Source of the DNA: Enterococcus sp. BWB1-3
GTDB taxonomy: Bacteria; Bacillota; Bacilli; Lactobacillales; Enterococcaceae
Length of the DNA: 64,000 bases
Assembly: GCF_016745275.1 (NCBI RefSeq)
Contig: NZ_JADOEP010000016.1
Span: forward strand, 1-64,000
Direction of reading: 5' to 3'
Shown here: positions 26,839 through 35,792 of the stretch, piece by piece
How the letters are laid out: the number at the start of each line of letters is the position of its first letter
Position numbering within the stretch: position 1 is the stretch's first letter
The notes under the pieces: generated by a model
The model's input: only the letters and a program-made list of their open reading frames with translations
Databases searched by the model: none
What the model was told of the DNA's origin: nothing
Translations under genes and position numbers: made by a program

Positions 26839-27859
26839 ACGGTCCATCTATGTTCATTTTTCACTAATTATCGCTTGTATTTTACTGGTTTCATCGATCA
26901 TATCAGGAATCCTTTTATTTTTTCTTTTAAAACTGGGACTGATCAGTACCTTATTCGGTTATCCGCTGATTCGACTGATTATTACACTGCTTTCCTGCAC
27001 AGTCGTTGGAACGATTATCGCAGCAGGTTTCAGTAAACGAATTTTACGCCCTTTAAATCAGGTGGTTGAAGGGACACGGGAAATCGCGGGCGGCAACTTT
27101 GATGTACAAATTGAGTCAACTAAAATGAATAACGATCTGGAAGATCTGATACAAAACTTCAATTTGATGGCCCGTGAACTAAAAAATGTAGAGCTGGTCC
27201 ATAAAGATTTTATTAATGACTTTTCCCATGAAATGAAAACACCGCTGGTTTCAATCAACGGGTTTGCCAAACAGCTGCAGAATCCGGATATATCAGAAGT
27301 TGACAGAGTCCGATATTTAAAGATCATTACAGAGGAAACTGAGAGACTCAGTTCCCTTTCTTCAAATATTCTTTTACTTTCAAAGGTGGAGAATCAGGAA
27401 AGCATCACGTTAAAAAGGACACCCTACTCCTTAGACGAACAGCTTCGTCAGGCTCTGATCTTACTGCAAAAGGACTGGGAAACAAAAGACCTTGCAATTA
27501 ATCTGACCCTGCAGCCGGTTACTGTTACTGCTGATTCAGATTTGCTTATGCAGGTCTGGCTGAATATTTTGGGAAATGCGATAAATTTTACAGATATTGG
27601 AGATACCATAGAAATAAACTGTTATACGTTGGGCAAAGAAGTCAAAGTGACTATTAAAGATACCGGTGCTGGTATGTCAGACAAGGTACGTCGACATATT
27701 TTCAATAAATTTTACCAGGGAGACAGTTCTCATCAATCCCAGGGAAACGGACTGGGACTGCCCATCGCAAAAAGAATCGTGACTTTACATAATGGAAAAA
27801 TTATTGTTAAATCCAAAATAAGCGAAGGCTCTACGTTTATAATTATCCTGCCGCAATAG
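26825..27859 (+). CDS. Sensor histidine kinase
   Basis: About 344 aa. Two N-terminal membrane helices (residues ~11-40 and ~50-72) with a very short extracytoplasmic loop, a HAMP domain (KRILRPLNQVVEGTREIAGG), HisKA with phospho-accepting His in DFSHEMKTPL (~138), and HATPase with N-box NILGNAINFT, G1 DTGAGMS and G2 GNGLGLPIAKRI. The short loop means the signal is likely sensed within the membrane or through a partner transporter, as in BceS-type kinases. The ATG at 26825 sits inside the regulator's last codons, with AAAGGAG upstream. Confidence 0.9.
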   Translation: MRQDRRSIYVHFSLIIACILLVSSIISGILLFFLLKLGLISTLFGYPLIRLIITLLSCTVVGTIIAAGFSKRILRPLNQVVEGTREIAGGNFDVQIESTKMNNDLEDLIQNFNLMARELKNVELVHKDFINDFSHEMKTPLVSINGFAKQLQNPDISEVDRVRYLKIITEETERLSSLSSNILLLSKVENQESITLKRTPYSLDEQLRQALILLQKDWETKDLAINLTLQPVTVTADSDLLMQVWLNILGNAINFTDIGDTIEINCYTLGKEVKVTIKDTGAGMSDKVRRHIFNKFYQGDSSHQSQGNGLGLPIAKRIVTLHNGKIIVKSKISEGSTFIIILPQ

Positions 27860-27956
27860 CTGAGCAGTCAATTGCAGCAGTCATAGAGATCAAACAGTTT
27901 ATTACTATGAATATAAAAACGATTTATTTTTATACGCAGGTTCTATGACCTAATGA

Positions 27957-28037
27957 TTTCGCAGAAGCAAATGTCTTCATGCGACGAGTAACCGCAGAAG
28001 CAGAGGTCTTCATGCGACGAGTAACCGCAGGAGCAGA
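27957..28037 (+). repeat. 33-bp direct repeat of the dispersed family (about 2.5 units)
   Basis: Two nearly identical 33-bp units (27975-28007 and 28008-28040) with core GCGACGAGTAACCGCAG, preceded by a partial unit. Related copies occur at 13568-13668 and 59969-59992. Confidence 0.65.
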
Positions 28038-28092
28038 TAAGCAGAACGATCTAGTTTGTCCCTCAAGATCAACTTAGAGAAGAACCTCAATA

Positions 28093-28166
28093 AGCGATCG
28101 ATCTACAAGCTCTTCTGTCCTCTTTAGTATGACAGGGAAATAGCGTGTGGGTCGATCGTTTTTTCT
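28093..28166 (+). terminator. Terminator-like hairpin
   Basis: AGCGATCGATC and GTCGATCGTT pair across a long loop that has its own small hairpin (CTGTCC..GACAGG), followed by TTTTTTC. It would end transcription from the two-component operon. Confidence 0.5.
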
Positions 28167-28227
28167 TTTCATTCTGTTTGGTGTGGGCGATAGCCCTCAT
28201 GAGTGTTTGTCCCGACCTCTTCTCTTT

Positions 28228-28848
28228 TTACTTCAAAAAATACCTCAATACTGTCTTCATCTTTTCCGGATCACTTTTTCTTGGATCTGATAAGTAAATT
28301 TCCTTATGCGCCATTGTTCGTCGAACTAATCCATTTTCTTCACAGTATTTCTTCATCACATCAAATGTCATATGCTCATCATCGTACGGTCCTATATGGA
28401 GCATTTGGAGACTCCTGCCGTCAGTCAGCTCTTCAAACAATATTTTACTGTTACTGCTGTTGGGTTTCTTTTGACTTACTTTGTCAATATTTGCTAAAGC
28501 AATTTCTTTTGTAACAAATTCAGGCTGTCGGATCATCAGTTTATAGATCAAATCAGCTTTTTCAAAACTGCCGTCCGGTCGAATATCCTCTACCTCCAAA
28601 GTCCAGATTCCTTCCAAAGGATAGACAGTATATTCAAAAAATCCATCAGGAACAGGTCCGTTTTTATGCATCATCCGAATCCCATAGGACATTCCATAAA
28701 GTACTGCTGTATCTTCTGCAAACTGCTCCTTGTTCGGATCTCCTTTGCCTGAAATTGTATAGAACTTTTGCGCTGGTATATTCAGTTCCATTGGTTGCTT
28801 CTTGGGCAAATACTGTTCCTTTTCCTTTTTTCGCCATTCATATTTCAT
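28228..28848 (-). CDS. GyrI-like small-molecule-binding protein
   Basis: About 206 aa, a stand-alone GyrI-like domain: MKYEWRKKEKEQYLPKKQPMELNIPAQKFYTISGKGDPN at the N-terminus, FEYTVYPLEGIWTLE in the middle, and LQMLHIGPYDDEHMTFDVMKKYCEENGL..HKEIYLSDPRKSDPEKMKTVLRYFLK at the end. The IGPY(D/E) motif and final ...YLSDPRK.. pattern are diagnostic of this family, which binds hydrophobic cations or cyclopropanes in some members. The ATG at 28848 has GGGGG upstream, a TTG two codons earlier is an alternative. Monocistronic. Confidence 0.85.
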   Translation of the reverse strand: MKYEWRKKEKEQYLPKKQPMELNIPAQKFYTISGKGDPNKEQFAEDTAVLYGMSYGIRMMHKNGPVPDGFFEYTVYPLEGIWTLEVEDIRPDGSFEKADLIYKLMIRQPEFVTKEIALANIDKVSQKKPNSSNSKILFEELTDGRSLQMLHIGPYDDEHMTFDVMKKYCEENGLVRRTMAHKEIYLSDPRKSDPEKMKTVLRYFLK

Positions 28849-29012
28849 TACCAATTCCCCCGTCCCTGTTTCTTTAATTACTCAATCAATTCCTTGCATA
28901 AGCTCAGTATAAACCATGACGTTGAGGAGAGAGTCAACAGATTTATCACTAAAAATTCGATAACTTAAAAGTTTCCGGACAAAACAGTTATTGCTAAAAA
29001 TCCTTCCAGCCA

Positions 29013-29223
29013 TTACTCTTTATCTGGATCGCGCCTTCTCAAGAAACCGTTTAATACCGGAAGCAACCAAAATAATAACAATACTTCAATAACAATACTA
29101 TATCCATAGATTAAAGATACCCGTAGTGTCTTCTTTGATTAAAATCGTCTGATCCAAAGCTGCATCACTACCGTACTGTTCCGCTCTGATCAACAGAACA
29201 TGTTTGCTTTCAGTCCAAACATC
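29013..29223 (-). pseudogene. Frameshifted remnant of a membrane protein
   Basis: The minus strand reads TESKHVLLIRAEQYGSDAAL and TILIKEDTTGIFNLW, then after a one-base frame change YSIVIEVLLLFWLLPVLNGF and a basic tail RRRDPDKE-stop. No start codon or ribosome binding site remains. It looks like the C-terminal end of a small single-helix protein. Family not recognised. Confidence 0.35.
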
Positions 29224-29267
29224 ACTTTCTTAATATATAACCAGATTTACTGCGAAAGAAATAAAAA

Positions 29268-29831
29268 CTATTTTTCTATTCTTCTAAAACAATGAACCAA
29301 ATGGTCATCTACCAGCCCCATAGCCTGCATAAATGCATAGATAGTTGTTGTGCCTAAAAACTTAAACCCTCTTCTTTTTAGATCCTTGCTGATTTGATCT
29401 GACAGTTCTGTGGAAGCCGGCACCTCTTTCACAGACGACCAGTGATTTACAAGCGGCTTATAGTCAACAAACGCCCAAATATACTGATCAAAGCTCCCAA
29501 ATTCTTTTTGAATCTCCATAAATTGTACAGCATTGGTAACAGCTGCTGCAACTTTCAGTTTATTCCGGATAATACCTGGATTCTGCAAAAGCTTCTCTTT
29601 TTTATCCTCTGTATACTCAGCAATTTTTTTATAGTCAAACTGATCATAAGCTTCAGTTAATGTTTCTCTTTTCTTTAGAATTGTTGACCAGCTGAGACCT
29701 GCCTGCATACTTTCCAAAAGCAAATATTCAAATAACTTCTGATCGTCATGAACAGGCTGTCCCCACTCTTCATCATGGTAAACCTTATCCAGTTCATTGC
29801 TGTTAGCCCAGTCACATCTTACTCGTTCCAT
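29268..29831 (-). CDS. tag: DNA-3-methyladenine glycosylase I
   Basis: 187 aa. Tag signatures: RCDWANSNELDKVYHDEEWGQPVHDDQKLFEYLLLESMQAGLSWSTILKKRE, NPGIIRNKLKVAAAV, and FLGTTTIYAFMQAMGLVDDHLVHC. Zinc-binding residues (Cys near the N-terminus; His in the H-x-D and C-terminal HLVHC) are kept. It removes 3-methyladenine from alkylated DNA. GAGGGG lies 7 nt before the ATG I chose; the upstream ATG overlaps that site. Monocistronic. Confidence 0.93.
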   Translation of the reverse strand: MERVRCDWANSNELDKVYHDEEWGQPVHDDQKLFEYLLLESMQAGLSWSTILKKRETLTEAYDQFDYKKIAEYTEDKKEKLLQNPGIIRNKLKVAAAVTNAVQFMEIQKEFGSFDQYIWAFVDYKPLVNHWSSVKEVPASTELSDQISKDLKRRGFKFLGTTTIYAFMQAMGLVDDHLVHCFRRIEK

Positions 29832-29911
29832 CTTTTTACCCCTCATAATATATTTTAATCAGCATACCACAAGAACGAATGTTCGTAAACTGCATATTAG
29901 ACCTAAATCCA

Positions 29912-30214
29912 TTACTGCTGAAGCCTCTTATCTTTAGAGTCAAACATGAAAAATTGAGCGCTTTGTCGCAAGTTAGTCGCATTCCAAGGCAGATGTTCAG
30001 TAATACTGAGTCCGACAATCTCTTTCTCATCAGAAATACCTCCAAAGATTTGACCAATGCTCTTAAAAGAAAACTCCCCTATGCCAGAATCAAAGCTTTT
30101 CAAAAGCGGTTCTCCGGGATAAATAGACCGAAAGCTTTCTGGCAATAATACATCTAAATCAAAATAGATTGCTTCGTACCTACAGAAACTGTTCCAAATT
30201 GCAGCAGCAATAGG
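29912..30214 (-). pseudogene. C-terminal remnant of an arginase/agmatinase-family gene
   Basis: An open frame without an N-terminus begins after a TAG at 30215 and encodes AIYFDLDVLLPESF, then YPGEPLLKSFDSGIGEF, FGGISDEKEIVGLSITEHLPW. This matches the end of ureohydrolase-fold proteins: a DxDV metal-binding strand, Pro/Gly-rich turn, and final GLSxxExxP strand. The metal site's first half is missing, so the gene is truncated. Assignment is by pattern only. Confidence 0.5.
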
Positions 30215-30464
30215 CTAAGTATTTTTCTCCTATCAACTGCTCCTTTTCTTTTACTTGATATTTTTAACTTAAATCATCTGTCTGTTTCATCGAATTCTTC
30301 TGGAAGCCCATCTTTTCATTGTATAAATAAATGATAGTCCTGACAATAAACTAATCCGCCTTATTTCCTGAAATCCTTTAACTAAATCTGCATCTAAAAA
30401 AACAGAGTCAAGTGAAGCTCTGCTTCAGCAAAGAGCCCTCGAATCTGTCAGTCCGTTAATTCTT
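30215..30464. other. Intergenic, terminator-like sequence
   Basis: Mostly decayed. A weak terminator for the C39-like peptidase gene, CAGAG/CTCTG followed by TTTTTTT on the minus strand, lies near 30398-30425. Confidence 0.35.
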
Positions 30465-31244
30465 CTATTTATAGATCGCCCAGTAATTCATGGCATCTGT
30501 TTCCAGCTGTTCAGGAGTATAGGCCATTCTCGAATGCCCTTTTTCTTCGTTGTCGTTCGGATCATTCAGCCAGAATTTACCATCTGAATAACCAGTTAAA
30601 ACCATGATATGACCCGTTTGAGTAAATGCCCCTGGCTTTACAGAAATAATAACCGGATGGCCTTGTATCAGCTGCTCTTCCACTGCACTCAGACTCGGCA
30701 AGTTCTCATAGGCATATCCTTTTACTGCAGCAAACTCTGCAAAAATTCCCCAGCTTGTTCCCTGTCCTTCAATAAAATAATCATTTTTAGACCAGTCAAG
30801 AATTTCCTGAGGCAGAACTTCCGCATTGTCCAGATAGGACGCAACCATTGCCAGTGAAACAATCGCACAGCCATTTTTTTCCAGCGTATTATTTTCTCCC
30901 GTACCGTAAGGAATTGTCTTCCAGTAATCCTCTGTCTGCAATAACAGTGGAACATTTATCCGTCCATTAAATTTATCCTGCTGAATCTCCTGAGTTACCT
31001 GCTCTGCATAACTCAATTGTACTTCTTCTGTTTCAGAAGTTACAATTTTCCCAACATTCTCTGACGTTTTATTTGTAGAATCTTCTCCTAATACAGCCTC
31101 TTTTTCCTTTTTAAATAAATTGGAAAAACCAGCTTCCATAGGTGCTATTTTCCCTAATAGTGCTCCTCCTAAAGCAGCGGCTGCCAACAATCCAATAATC
31201 CATTTCTTCAGTTTCAGTCTCTGCTTTTGTGCCAATACTATCAC
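30465..31244 (-). CDS. Membrane-anchored or secreted C39-like peptidase
   Basis: 259 aa. A basic N-terminus and single hydrophobic helix (WIIGLLAAAALGGALLG) precede a linker and a papain-like C39 domain from about residue 90: Cys in EKNGCAIVSLAMVASYL, His in QTGHIMVLTGYSDGKFWLNDPND, with the Asp/Asn after it. The domain is of the peptidase_C39_2 type found in extracellular proteins rather than in bacteriocin-processing transporters, since no ABC part is attached. Start is a GTG with weak upstream site. Substrate unknown. Confidence 0.8.
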   Translation of the reverse strand: MIVLAQKQRLKLKKWIIGLLAAAALGGALLGKIAPMEAGFSNLFKKEKEAVLGEDSTNKTSENVGKIVTSETEEVQLSYAEQVTQEIQQDKFNGRINVPLLLQTEDYWKTIPYGTGENNTLEKNGCAIVSLAMVASYLDNAEVLPQEILDWSKNDYFIEGQGTSWGIFAEFAAVKGYAYENLPSLSAVEEQLIQGHPVIISVKPGAFTQTGHIMVLTGYSDGKFWLNDPNDNEEKGHSRMAYTPEQLETDAMNYWAIYK

Positions 31245-31454
31245 TCTTTCTTTTCTTCAATACCAGTTCCATTTACAACAATACTAATTAATTATATACT
31301 CTAATCTTACTCAAACAAATAAAAAAAGCAACCTCATTTTGATTAAAAATGGGAACATATCTTCTTGAATTTTGACTAAAAATTAGGTAGAATGATAATA
31401 ACTACGATAAATAATGATTATTCGGATTGTCTTAATATTGAAGGGGGTAGAAAA

Positions 31455-31820
31455 TTGGATAACGATCATAAATCAACGATGAAAAGTATTTCCAGACTGA
31501 TCACACAATCTTCCCATAGTTTCTTCTCTGCCTTTTTAGATGACAGTAAGGTTAAAAATGAAAAATCAAAAGCGCGGGAAGAAATTTTAAAAGAATTGCA
31601 GTTAGCCGCAGCACAGAAGAGTCTTGTTGTCTTGCAAATCAAAGAAAGCCCGACAGATCAAAAATTTGAAGCTGCCTCCGGTTGGATTGTTTCTAAAAAT
31701 ATTACTGACTCCATTATGCTTCGTTCTCAGGAGGACACTCAGCAAATTCGCATGATTCCTGTTGACCATATTAAACGAATCAGCAGATTGGGAATATCCG
31801 ATAAACGCCAAATAAAATAA
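31455..31820 (+). CDS. Small cytoplasmic protein, unknown
   Basis: 121 aa from a TTG with AAGGGGG 7 nt upstream; an upstream ATG extension lacks such a site. The sequence has a basic/Ser-rich N-terminal half (KSTMKSISRLITQSSHSFFSAFLDD) and a beta-rich C-terminal half (WIVSKNITDSIMLRSQEDTQQIRMIPVDHIKRISRLG) that looks like a small SH3/Sm-like barrel. No family recognised. Monocistronic, convergent with thiT. Confidence 0.6.
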   Translation: MDNDHKSTMKSISRLITQSSHSFFSAFLDDSKVKNEKSKAREEILKELQLAAAQKSLVVLQIKESPTDQKFEAASGWIVSKNITDSIMLRSQEDTQQIRMIPVDHIKRISRLGISDKRQIK

Positions 31821-31835
31821 ATTATTATAACTATC

Positions 31836-31882
31836 AAAGCCGAATATCTCGCTGTTTTACAGCAGGATATTCGGCTTTTTTG
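31836..31882. terminator. Bidirectional terminator
   Basis: AAAGCCGAATATC pairs perfectly with GATATTCGGCTTT, T-runs on both sides; shared by the 121-aa gene and thiT. Confidence 0.85.
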
Positions 31883-31884
31883 AT

Positions 31885-32493
31885 TTATTTATTTTTGGCT
31901 GAATTGTTGATATAATGAGCCATTTTTGGAATAAACAGCTTCGGTGCCACTTTGACTATAATAACTAAAACTACACTGACCAGTACTGTATTTGCAATGG
32001 CACTGCCTCCATTAAACAGCAATGAATACCAGTATGGGCTCATCCCTTCCGGAGCATAGACTCCCCAAACAAAGACCCCCGCCCAGTAGTGCCAAAACCA
32101 GCGGGAGACGACTGCAGTTAAGCTCCCAATTAAAATATAACTGACCGCCTTATTCGACTGACTGTCAGATATTGCTTTTTGAATTTTGGAAGAAAACAAG
32201 CCGCCCATTCCCCCAAAAGCAAACGCAAATGGGTACTCAAAAATAATCTGCGGAACCGAAATGAAGTTTTTCATGGCAGAGCCCAGAACAATACTGAGCA
32301 GCCCCCAGATGAACCCAGCTGTAATCCCCGGCAAAGCCCCTCTACGATACGAATAAAGCACCAGAGGAATCATCCCCAGAGATAAATCAAATGCTGCATT
32401 GGCTGATTCCAGCGGAATAAAAGATAAAGCCATTGCCATAGCAGCAATCACAGTCCCTTCAATCCAAACTCGTAAATCCATTTTTTTTGACAT
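31885..32493 (-). CDS. thiT: Energy-coupled thiamine transporter, S component
   Basis: 202 aa with about six membrane helices. The ThiT signatures are visible: WIEGTVIAAMAMALSFIPL, DLSLGMIPLVLYSYRRGALPGITAGFIWGLLSIVLG, and FWHYWAGVFVWGVYAPEGMSPYWYSLLFNGG, with the Trp/Tyr-rich thiamine-binding segment. It captures thiamine and works with a shared ECF module encoded elsewhere. The TPP riboswitch just upstream confirms the assignment. AAGGAGG precedes the ATG. Confidence 0.95.
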   Translation of the reverse strand: MSKKMDLRVWIEGTVIAAMAMALSFIPLESANAAFDLSLGMIPLVLYSYRRGALPGITAGFIWGLLSIVLGSAMKNFISVPQIIFEYPFAFAFGGMGGLFSSKIQKAISDSQSNKAVSYILIGSLTAVVSRWFWHYWAGVFVWGVYAPEGMSPYWYSLLFNGGSAIANTVLVSVVLVIIVKVAPKLFIPKMAHYINNSAKNK

Positions 32494-32555
32494 AAAAAAT
32501 CCTCCTTGTTTTAGAACAAACCAATCAACAAAGGAGGAGTAATTATCTATCTACT

Positions 32556-32646
32556 CCATCACAACTTCCTACGCACGTACTAACGCAACAGGTTCAAGGG
32601 TTTAGAGTAATCTCATTCTCAGCTACGAAGCTCCCCTATGTGATGG
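32556..32646 (-). ncRNA. TPP riboswitch
   Basis: On the minus strand the THI-box core is present: a closing stem CCATCAC/GTGATGG (32556-32562 with 32640-32646), GGGGAGC, CTGAGA with ATGAGATTACTC, then CCCTTGAACCTG and GCGTTAGTACGTGCGTAGG. It precedes thiT by about 60 nt, so thiamine pyrophosphate should shut off transporter expression, probably by blocking translation or causing termination. Confidence 0.95.
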
Positions 32647-32843
32647 TGTTCTATTAAATTTTGATGTCCTTACAAGACAGGCTTAGTTTAGCACAAAGAA
32701 AATAGGTTGTAAATAACTCTGTTTTCTGTTCTCCCGATTTCATCTGTGATAGACTAAACTATAGAAAGAAAAGAGCGAACCCTTCCAATAAACAGCACAG
32801 TCGCAATGATTGAATGGTTCACTATAAATAAGGAGTAGAATCA

Positions 32844-33227
32844 ATGGATTTAAAACTTCATGATACGGTAGATTACTCCGTCATAAAATTTCCGGCTGAC
32901 CACCTGATACCAAAAGAATTCAGTCAGCTGACCGGCTTCAAAAGCATCACCTATACTGCCGATGAGTGCTCAGTCATTGTTCCAACCAATTCAATAGATA
33001 CCAGACGAGCCATTGCTGCTGACTCAAACTGGTTTATCATTCAGATTGTCGGTGAACTTGACTTTACTTTGATCGGCATCCTGACGCAGCTGGCAAATCC
33101 TCTGGCTGAAAATGGCATCTCTATCTTTACCTTGTCTACATACAATACAGATTATCTGTTAATTAAAAATGCAGACAAAGAGAACACGTTGACTGTATTA
33201 AAACAAGCCGGGCATTTTTTTATCTAA
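32844..33227 (+). CDS. ACT domain protein
   Basis: 127 aa. The C-terminal half is an ACT-type fold (FIIQIVGELDFTLIGILTQLANPLAENGISIFTLSTYNTDYLLIKNADKENTLTVLKQAG), as in the CASTOR-like ACT proteins of Firmicutes. The N-terminal part (YTADECSVIVPTN) is the usual first module. Such stand-alone proteins probably bind amino acids. AAGGAG lies upstream of the ATG. Ligand unknown; monocistronic. Confidence 0.8.
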   Translation: MDLKLHDTVDYSVIKFPADHLIPKEFSQLTGFKSITYTADECSVIVPTNSIDTRRAIAADSNWFIIQIVGELDFTLIGILTQLANPLAENGISIFTLSTYNTDYLLIKNADKENTLTVLKQAGHFFI

Positions 33228-33339
33228 ATTCATTTTACACATTACCTTGCCAATTCAGCAAAAATATTACCCTATGAAATTTTTGCCATAATCAAAAAAA
33301 TGTAAGCTTGGTGAGTGAACGGCTGAAAAGGAGTAAACT

Positions 33340-33732
33340 ATGACACATTTAGCTGAAAACATGATGGATGGACTGATTCCTTTTTTTGAAGTCTTTGTGC
33401 TTTGCCTGAATATTCTGTCCATTATTGTATTGATCTGGGGCGTGGCACTAGCAGCAGCAGATTTTTTCAAGAGTGAGTTTCAAAAGCAGGATCGTCTGAT
33501 GATTACAACAAACAACAATTTAATCAAGAATTTTTTAGGCAGCTATATTCTGCTAAGTCTGGAAATTTTAATTGCTGCAGATATTATTGAGTCTATTATC
33601 AAGCCTACATTCCAGGATCTTTTCAAACTGGCTTCCCTTGTTGTCATCCGTACGGTCATTTCCTATTTCCTGCATAAAGAAATAGAAGATGCCATAAAAG
33701 ATGATCAAATAAAAAAAGATGAGACAGGCTGA
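33340..33732 (+). CDS. DUF1622 family membrane protein
   Basis: 130 aa with three likely helices (FFEVFVLCLNILSIIVLIWGVALA, LGSYILLSLEILIAADIIESI, LASLVVIRTVISYFLHKEIEDA). The last segment, VIRTVISYFLHKEIE, is the family signature. Function unknown. AAAAGGAG precedes the ATG. Downstream, a convergent gene follows without a clear terminator. Confidence 0.85.
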   Translation: MTHLAENMMDGLIPFFEVFVLCLNILSIIVLIWGVALAAADFFKSEFQKQDRLMITTNNNLIKNFLGSYILLSLEILIAADIIESIIKPTFQDLFKLASLVVIRTVISYFLHKEIEDAIKDDQIKKDETG

Positions 33733-33754
33733 TAATATGCCTCTTCTCATCTTT

Positions 33755-34537
33755 TTATGCATGCTTCGGCAGCTGTATATTGAAGCTTTCTTCATTATTC
33801 TCAAAATGCCATGTACGCTTCCCTGAATTATAGATCAGTGAGGCAATCAGCGGATCTTCCTTATATACCAAATTTTTGGTCTTCCACAATGAATCTTCTA
33901 TCATATAAATCGGAATTCGATAGTCTTTCCCTTTTTGCTCAATATCTTCAAAACAAAAAACAATTCCTTCTTGAAGGATAGACTTCATCTCTTTTAACAG
34001 ATCGCTGCTCATTTTGTCTATGGAAACTCCTCTGCGGAAAAAGCTTTTCTTATCATTCACCTTTTCCAACACAGCAGCACTGATTTTATTAGCCAGAATC
34101 CGATAAAATTCATCAATATAGCGATAATACACTCGAGTCATTTGATCTGCATATTCAAAAAAAACAAAATTATTCTGCAATTTATAAAAGAATGGAGAAT
34201 GTAAACTCGTTTTTGTATGACCAAAATACAGTAATTCTGAAATCTCCAAAGGTGTCAGTTCTTTCAACATAGCGACATCTGTGAAATCCATCCATTTGAC
34301 TTCACCATTATTTCTTCTGCGGTTGGCACTGGAAAAAAACTGTTCCACACCCGCTTCTTCTCTGATAATTTTCAATCCGCTATGCCGTTCATACTCGCCG
34401 TCTTCTTCATAAGGGTTCAGCAAAAGGAGATTCTTCGGCTTATGTACGACTGAACTGACAAAATCATGATGTGTAATCCCTTTTGACAAAACAGCATTAC
34501 TTGTAACATCCACATGTACATAAATTAAATCCAGCAT
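33755..34537 (-). CDS. Hypothetical cytoplasmic protein
   Basis: 260 aa, no membrane segment. It begins LDLIYVHVDVTSNAVLSKGITHHDF and has LLLLNPYEEDGEYERHSGLKIIREEAGVEQFF and a FFYKLQNNFVFFEYADQMTRVYYRYIDEFYRIL segment rich in aromatic residues. I recognise no catalytic motif. Monocistronic, with a GGGGTGAG site upstream. Could be a conserved enterococcal protein of unknown role. Confidence 0.6.
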   Translation of the reverse strand: MLDLIYVHVDVTSNAVLSKGITHHDFVSSVVHKPKNLLLLNPYEEDGEYERHSGLKIIREEAGVEQFFSSANRRRNNGEVKWMDFTDVAMLKELTPLEISELLYFGHTKTSLHSPFFYKLQNNFVFFEYADQMTRVYYRYIDEFYRILANKISAAVLEKVNDKKSFFRRGVSIDKMSSDLLKEMKSILQEGIVFCFEDIEQKGKDYRIPIYMIEDSLWKTKNLVYKEDPLIASLIYNSGKRTWHFENNEESFNIQLPKHA

Positions 34538-34960
34538 TTACCAATCTCACCCCTTCACAGATTTCTACTTATTTCATTTTACATGATTTGGCATGAAAAT
34601 GCTTATTTCTTTTTGTTTAAAATTCAATGACAAAATTAATATAATCAGACATATTTGCCTTCATTTGCGATTATACCAATTTCTGCTGATTTTCATTTTA
34701 AGCACCTTTTTTATTAAAGTTTTGATTAAAAATCTATAGTTTCCAAATAAAGCATGCTATACTAAGACATGTCTGAAGAGTTTGTCCTTAAATAGTTTCA
34801 TTATTATTACATAAACAAATACATTATTTCCCATTTCCAATCCAAATTATACTTAACAATGCTGCATCTGTCATTCAGCTAGTTTACTTGTATTGGCGGA
34901 ACCGACAGATAGCCCTGCATAACTTTCAGATATTCACCAGAAAAAACAGGAGAGTGACTT
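34538..34960. other. Intergenic region upstream of sortase
   Basis: About 420 bp, AT-rich. TATACT at 34758-34763 may be the -10 of the sortase promoter, followed by AGACATGTCT (34764-34774 area), a 10-bp palindrome. The remaining 190-nt leader has no clear fold. Confidence 0.3.
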
Positions 34961-35710
34961 ATGAGTTCAAAAAAAGGGCGGGGTTCAAGACCCCAAAAAC
35001 GAAAAAAGAAGAAAACAAACTGGCTAATCAATATTTTATTGTTCCTGCTTCTTGTAGTGGGGCTGGCCTTAATTTTTAATACACAAATCAGAAACTTCAT
35101 CATTCAGTTAAATGGAAAAGCCTACAATGTCGAAAGCTTTACTAAAGATGATGTAGCCTCAAACATGCAGGCCAATACTTCTTTTGACTTTGATGCTGTT
35201 GAATCCATCAGTACAGAAGCAGTAATTAAAGCACAGTTTGAAAATAAAAACCTGCCAGTTATCGGCGGGATTGCTATTCCCAGCGTGGAGATTAACTTGC
35301 CTATTTTTAAAGGATTGGGTAATGTGGAGCTTTTAACCGGCGCAGGAACAATGAAGCCGGATCAGGTAATGGGCGGAAAAAACAATTATGCTCTAGCCAG
35401 TCACAGAACTTTGGATGGTGTATCGCTTTTTTCTCCACTGGAGTTTGTGGAAATCGGCCAACTAATCTATACAACGGATTTGACAAATATTTACACTTAT
35501 AAAATTAATTTCAAAGAAAAAGTCGCTCCAAATCGGATCGAACTAATTGATGATGTAGACGACAGAAAAATGATTACACTGATCACATGCGGTGATATTC
35601 AGGCAATCACTCGGATCGCTGTGCAGGGAGATCTCGAATCAATAACGCCGATTGATGAAGCATCAGATGAAATGCTGAATGCTTTCCAAATGGAACAGCG
35701 CACCGCTTAA
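34961..35710 (+). CDS. srtA: Class A sortase
   Basis: 249 aa. A basic N-terminus (KKGRGSRPQKRKKKK) and one membrane anchor (ILLFLLLVVGLALIF) precede the sortase barrel. The catalytic His is in YALASHRTL, the Cys in MITLITCGD (TLxTC), and the Arg in ITRIAVQGDL. Class A is indicated by the N-terminal anchor and the GGIAIPSVEINLPIFKGL strand. It joins LPxTG-type surface proteins to the cell wall. CAGGAGAG lies upstream of the ATG. No substrate gene is near, as usual for the housekeeping sortase. Confidence 0.93.
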   Translation: MSSKKGRGSRPQKRKKKKTNWLINILLFLLLVVGLALIFNTQIRNFIIQLNGKAYNVESFTKDDVASNMQANTSFDFDAVESISTEAVIKAQFENKNLPVIGGIAIPSVEINLPIFKGLGNVELLTGAGTMKPDQVMGGKNNYALASHRTLDGVSLFSPLEFVEIGQLIYTTDLTNIYTYKINFKEKVAPNRIELIDDVDDRKMITLITCGDIQAITRIAVQGDLESITPIDEASDEMLNAFQMEQRTA

Positions 35711-35730
35711 AGCCTGAAATAAACTGAATA

Positions 35731-35782
35731 AAAAAGGGGAGAACTCATTAGTCCGATATAGACAGTTGATTCTCCCCTTTTT
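35731..35782. terminator. Bidirectional terminator after srtA
   Basis: AAAAAGGGGAGAA pairs with TTCTCCCCTTTTT across a 26-nt loop. Confidence 0.75.
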
Positions 35783-35792
35783 AATATATTTC

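Noticed and set aside
29879-30148. Plus-strand 89-codon frame
   Set aside because: Antisense to the arginase-like remnant, whose protein pattern is much better; no start signals.
34764-34774. Third ComR box near the sortase promoter
   Set aside because: AGACATGTCT is palindromic but lacks the AACAG/CTGTT outer half-sites and the N4 spacing.
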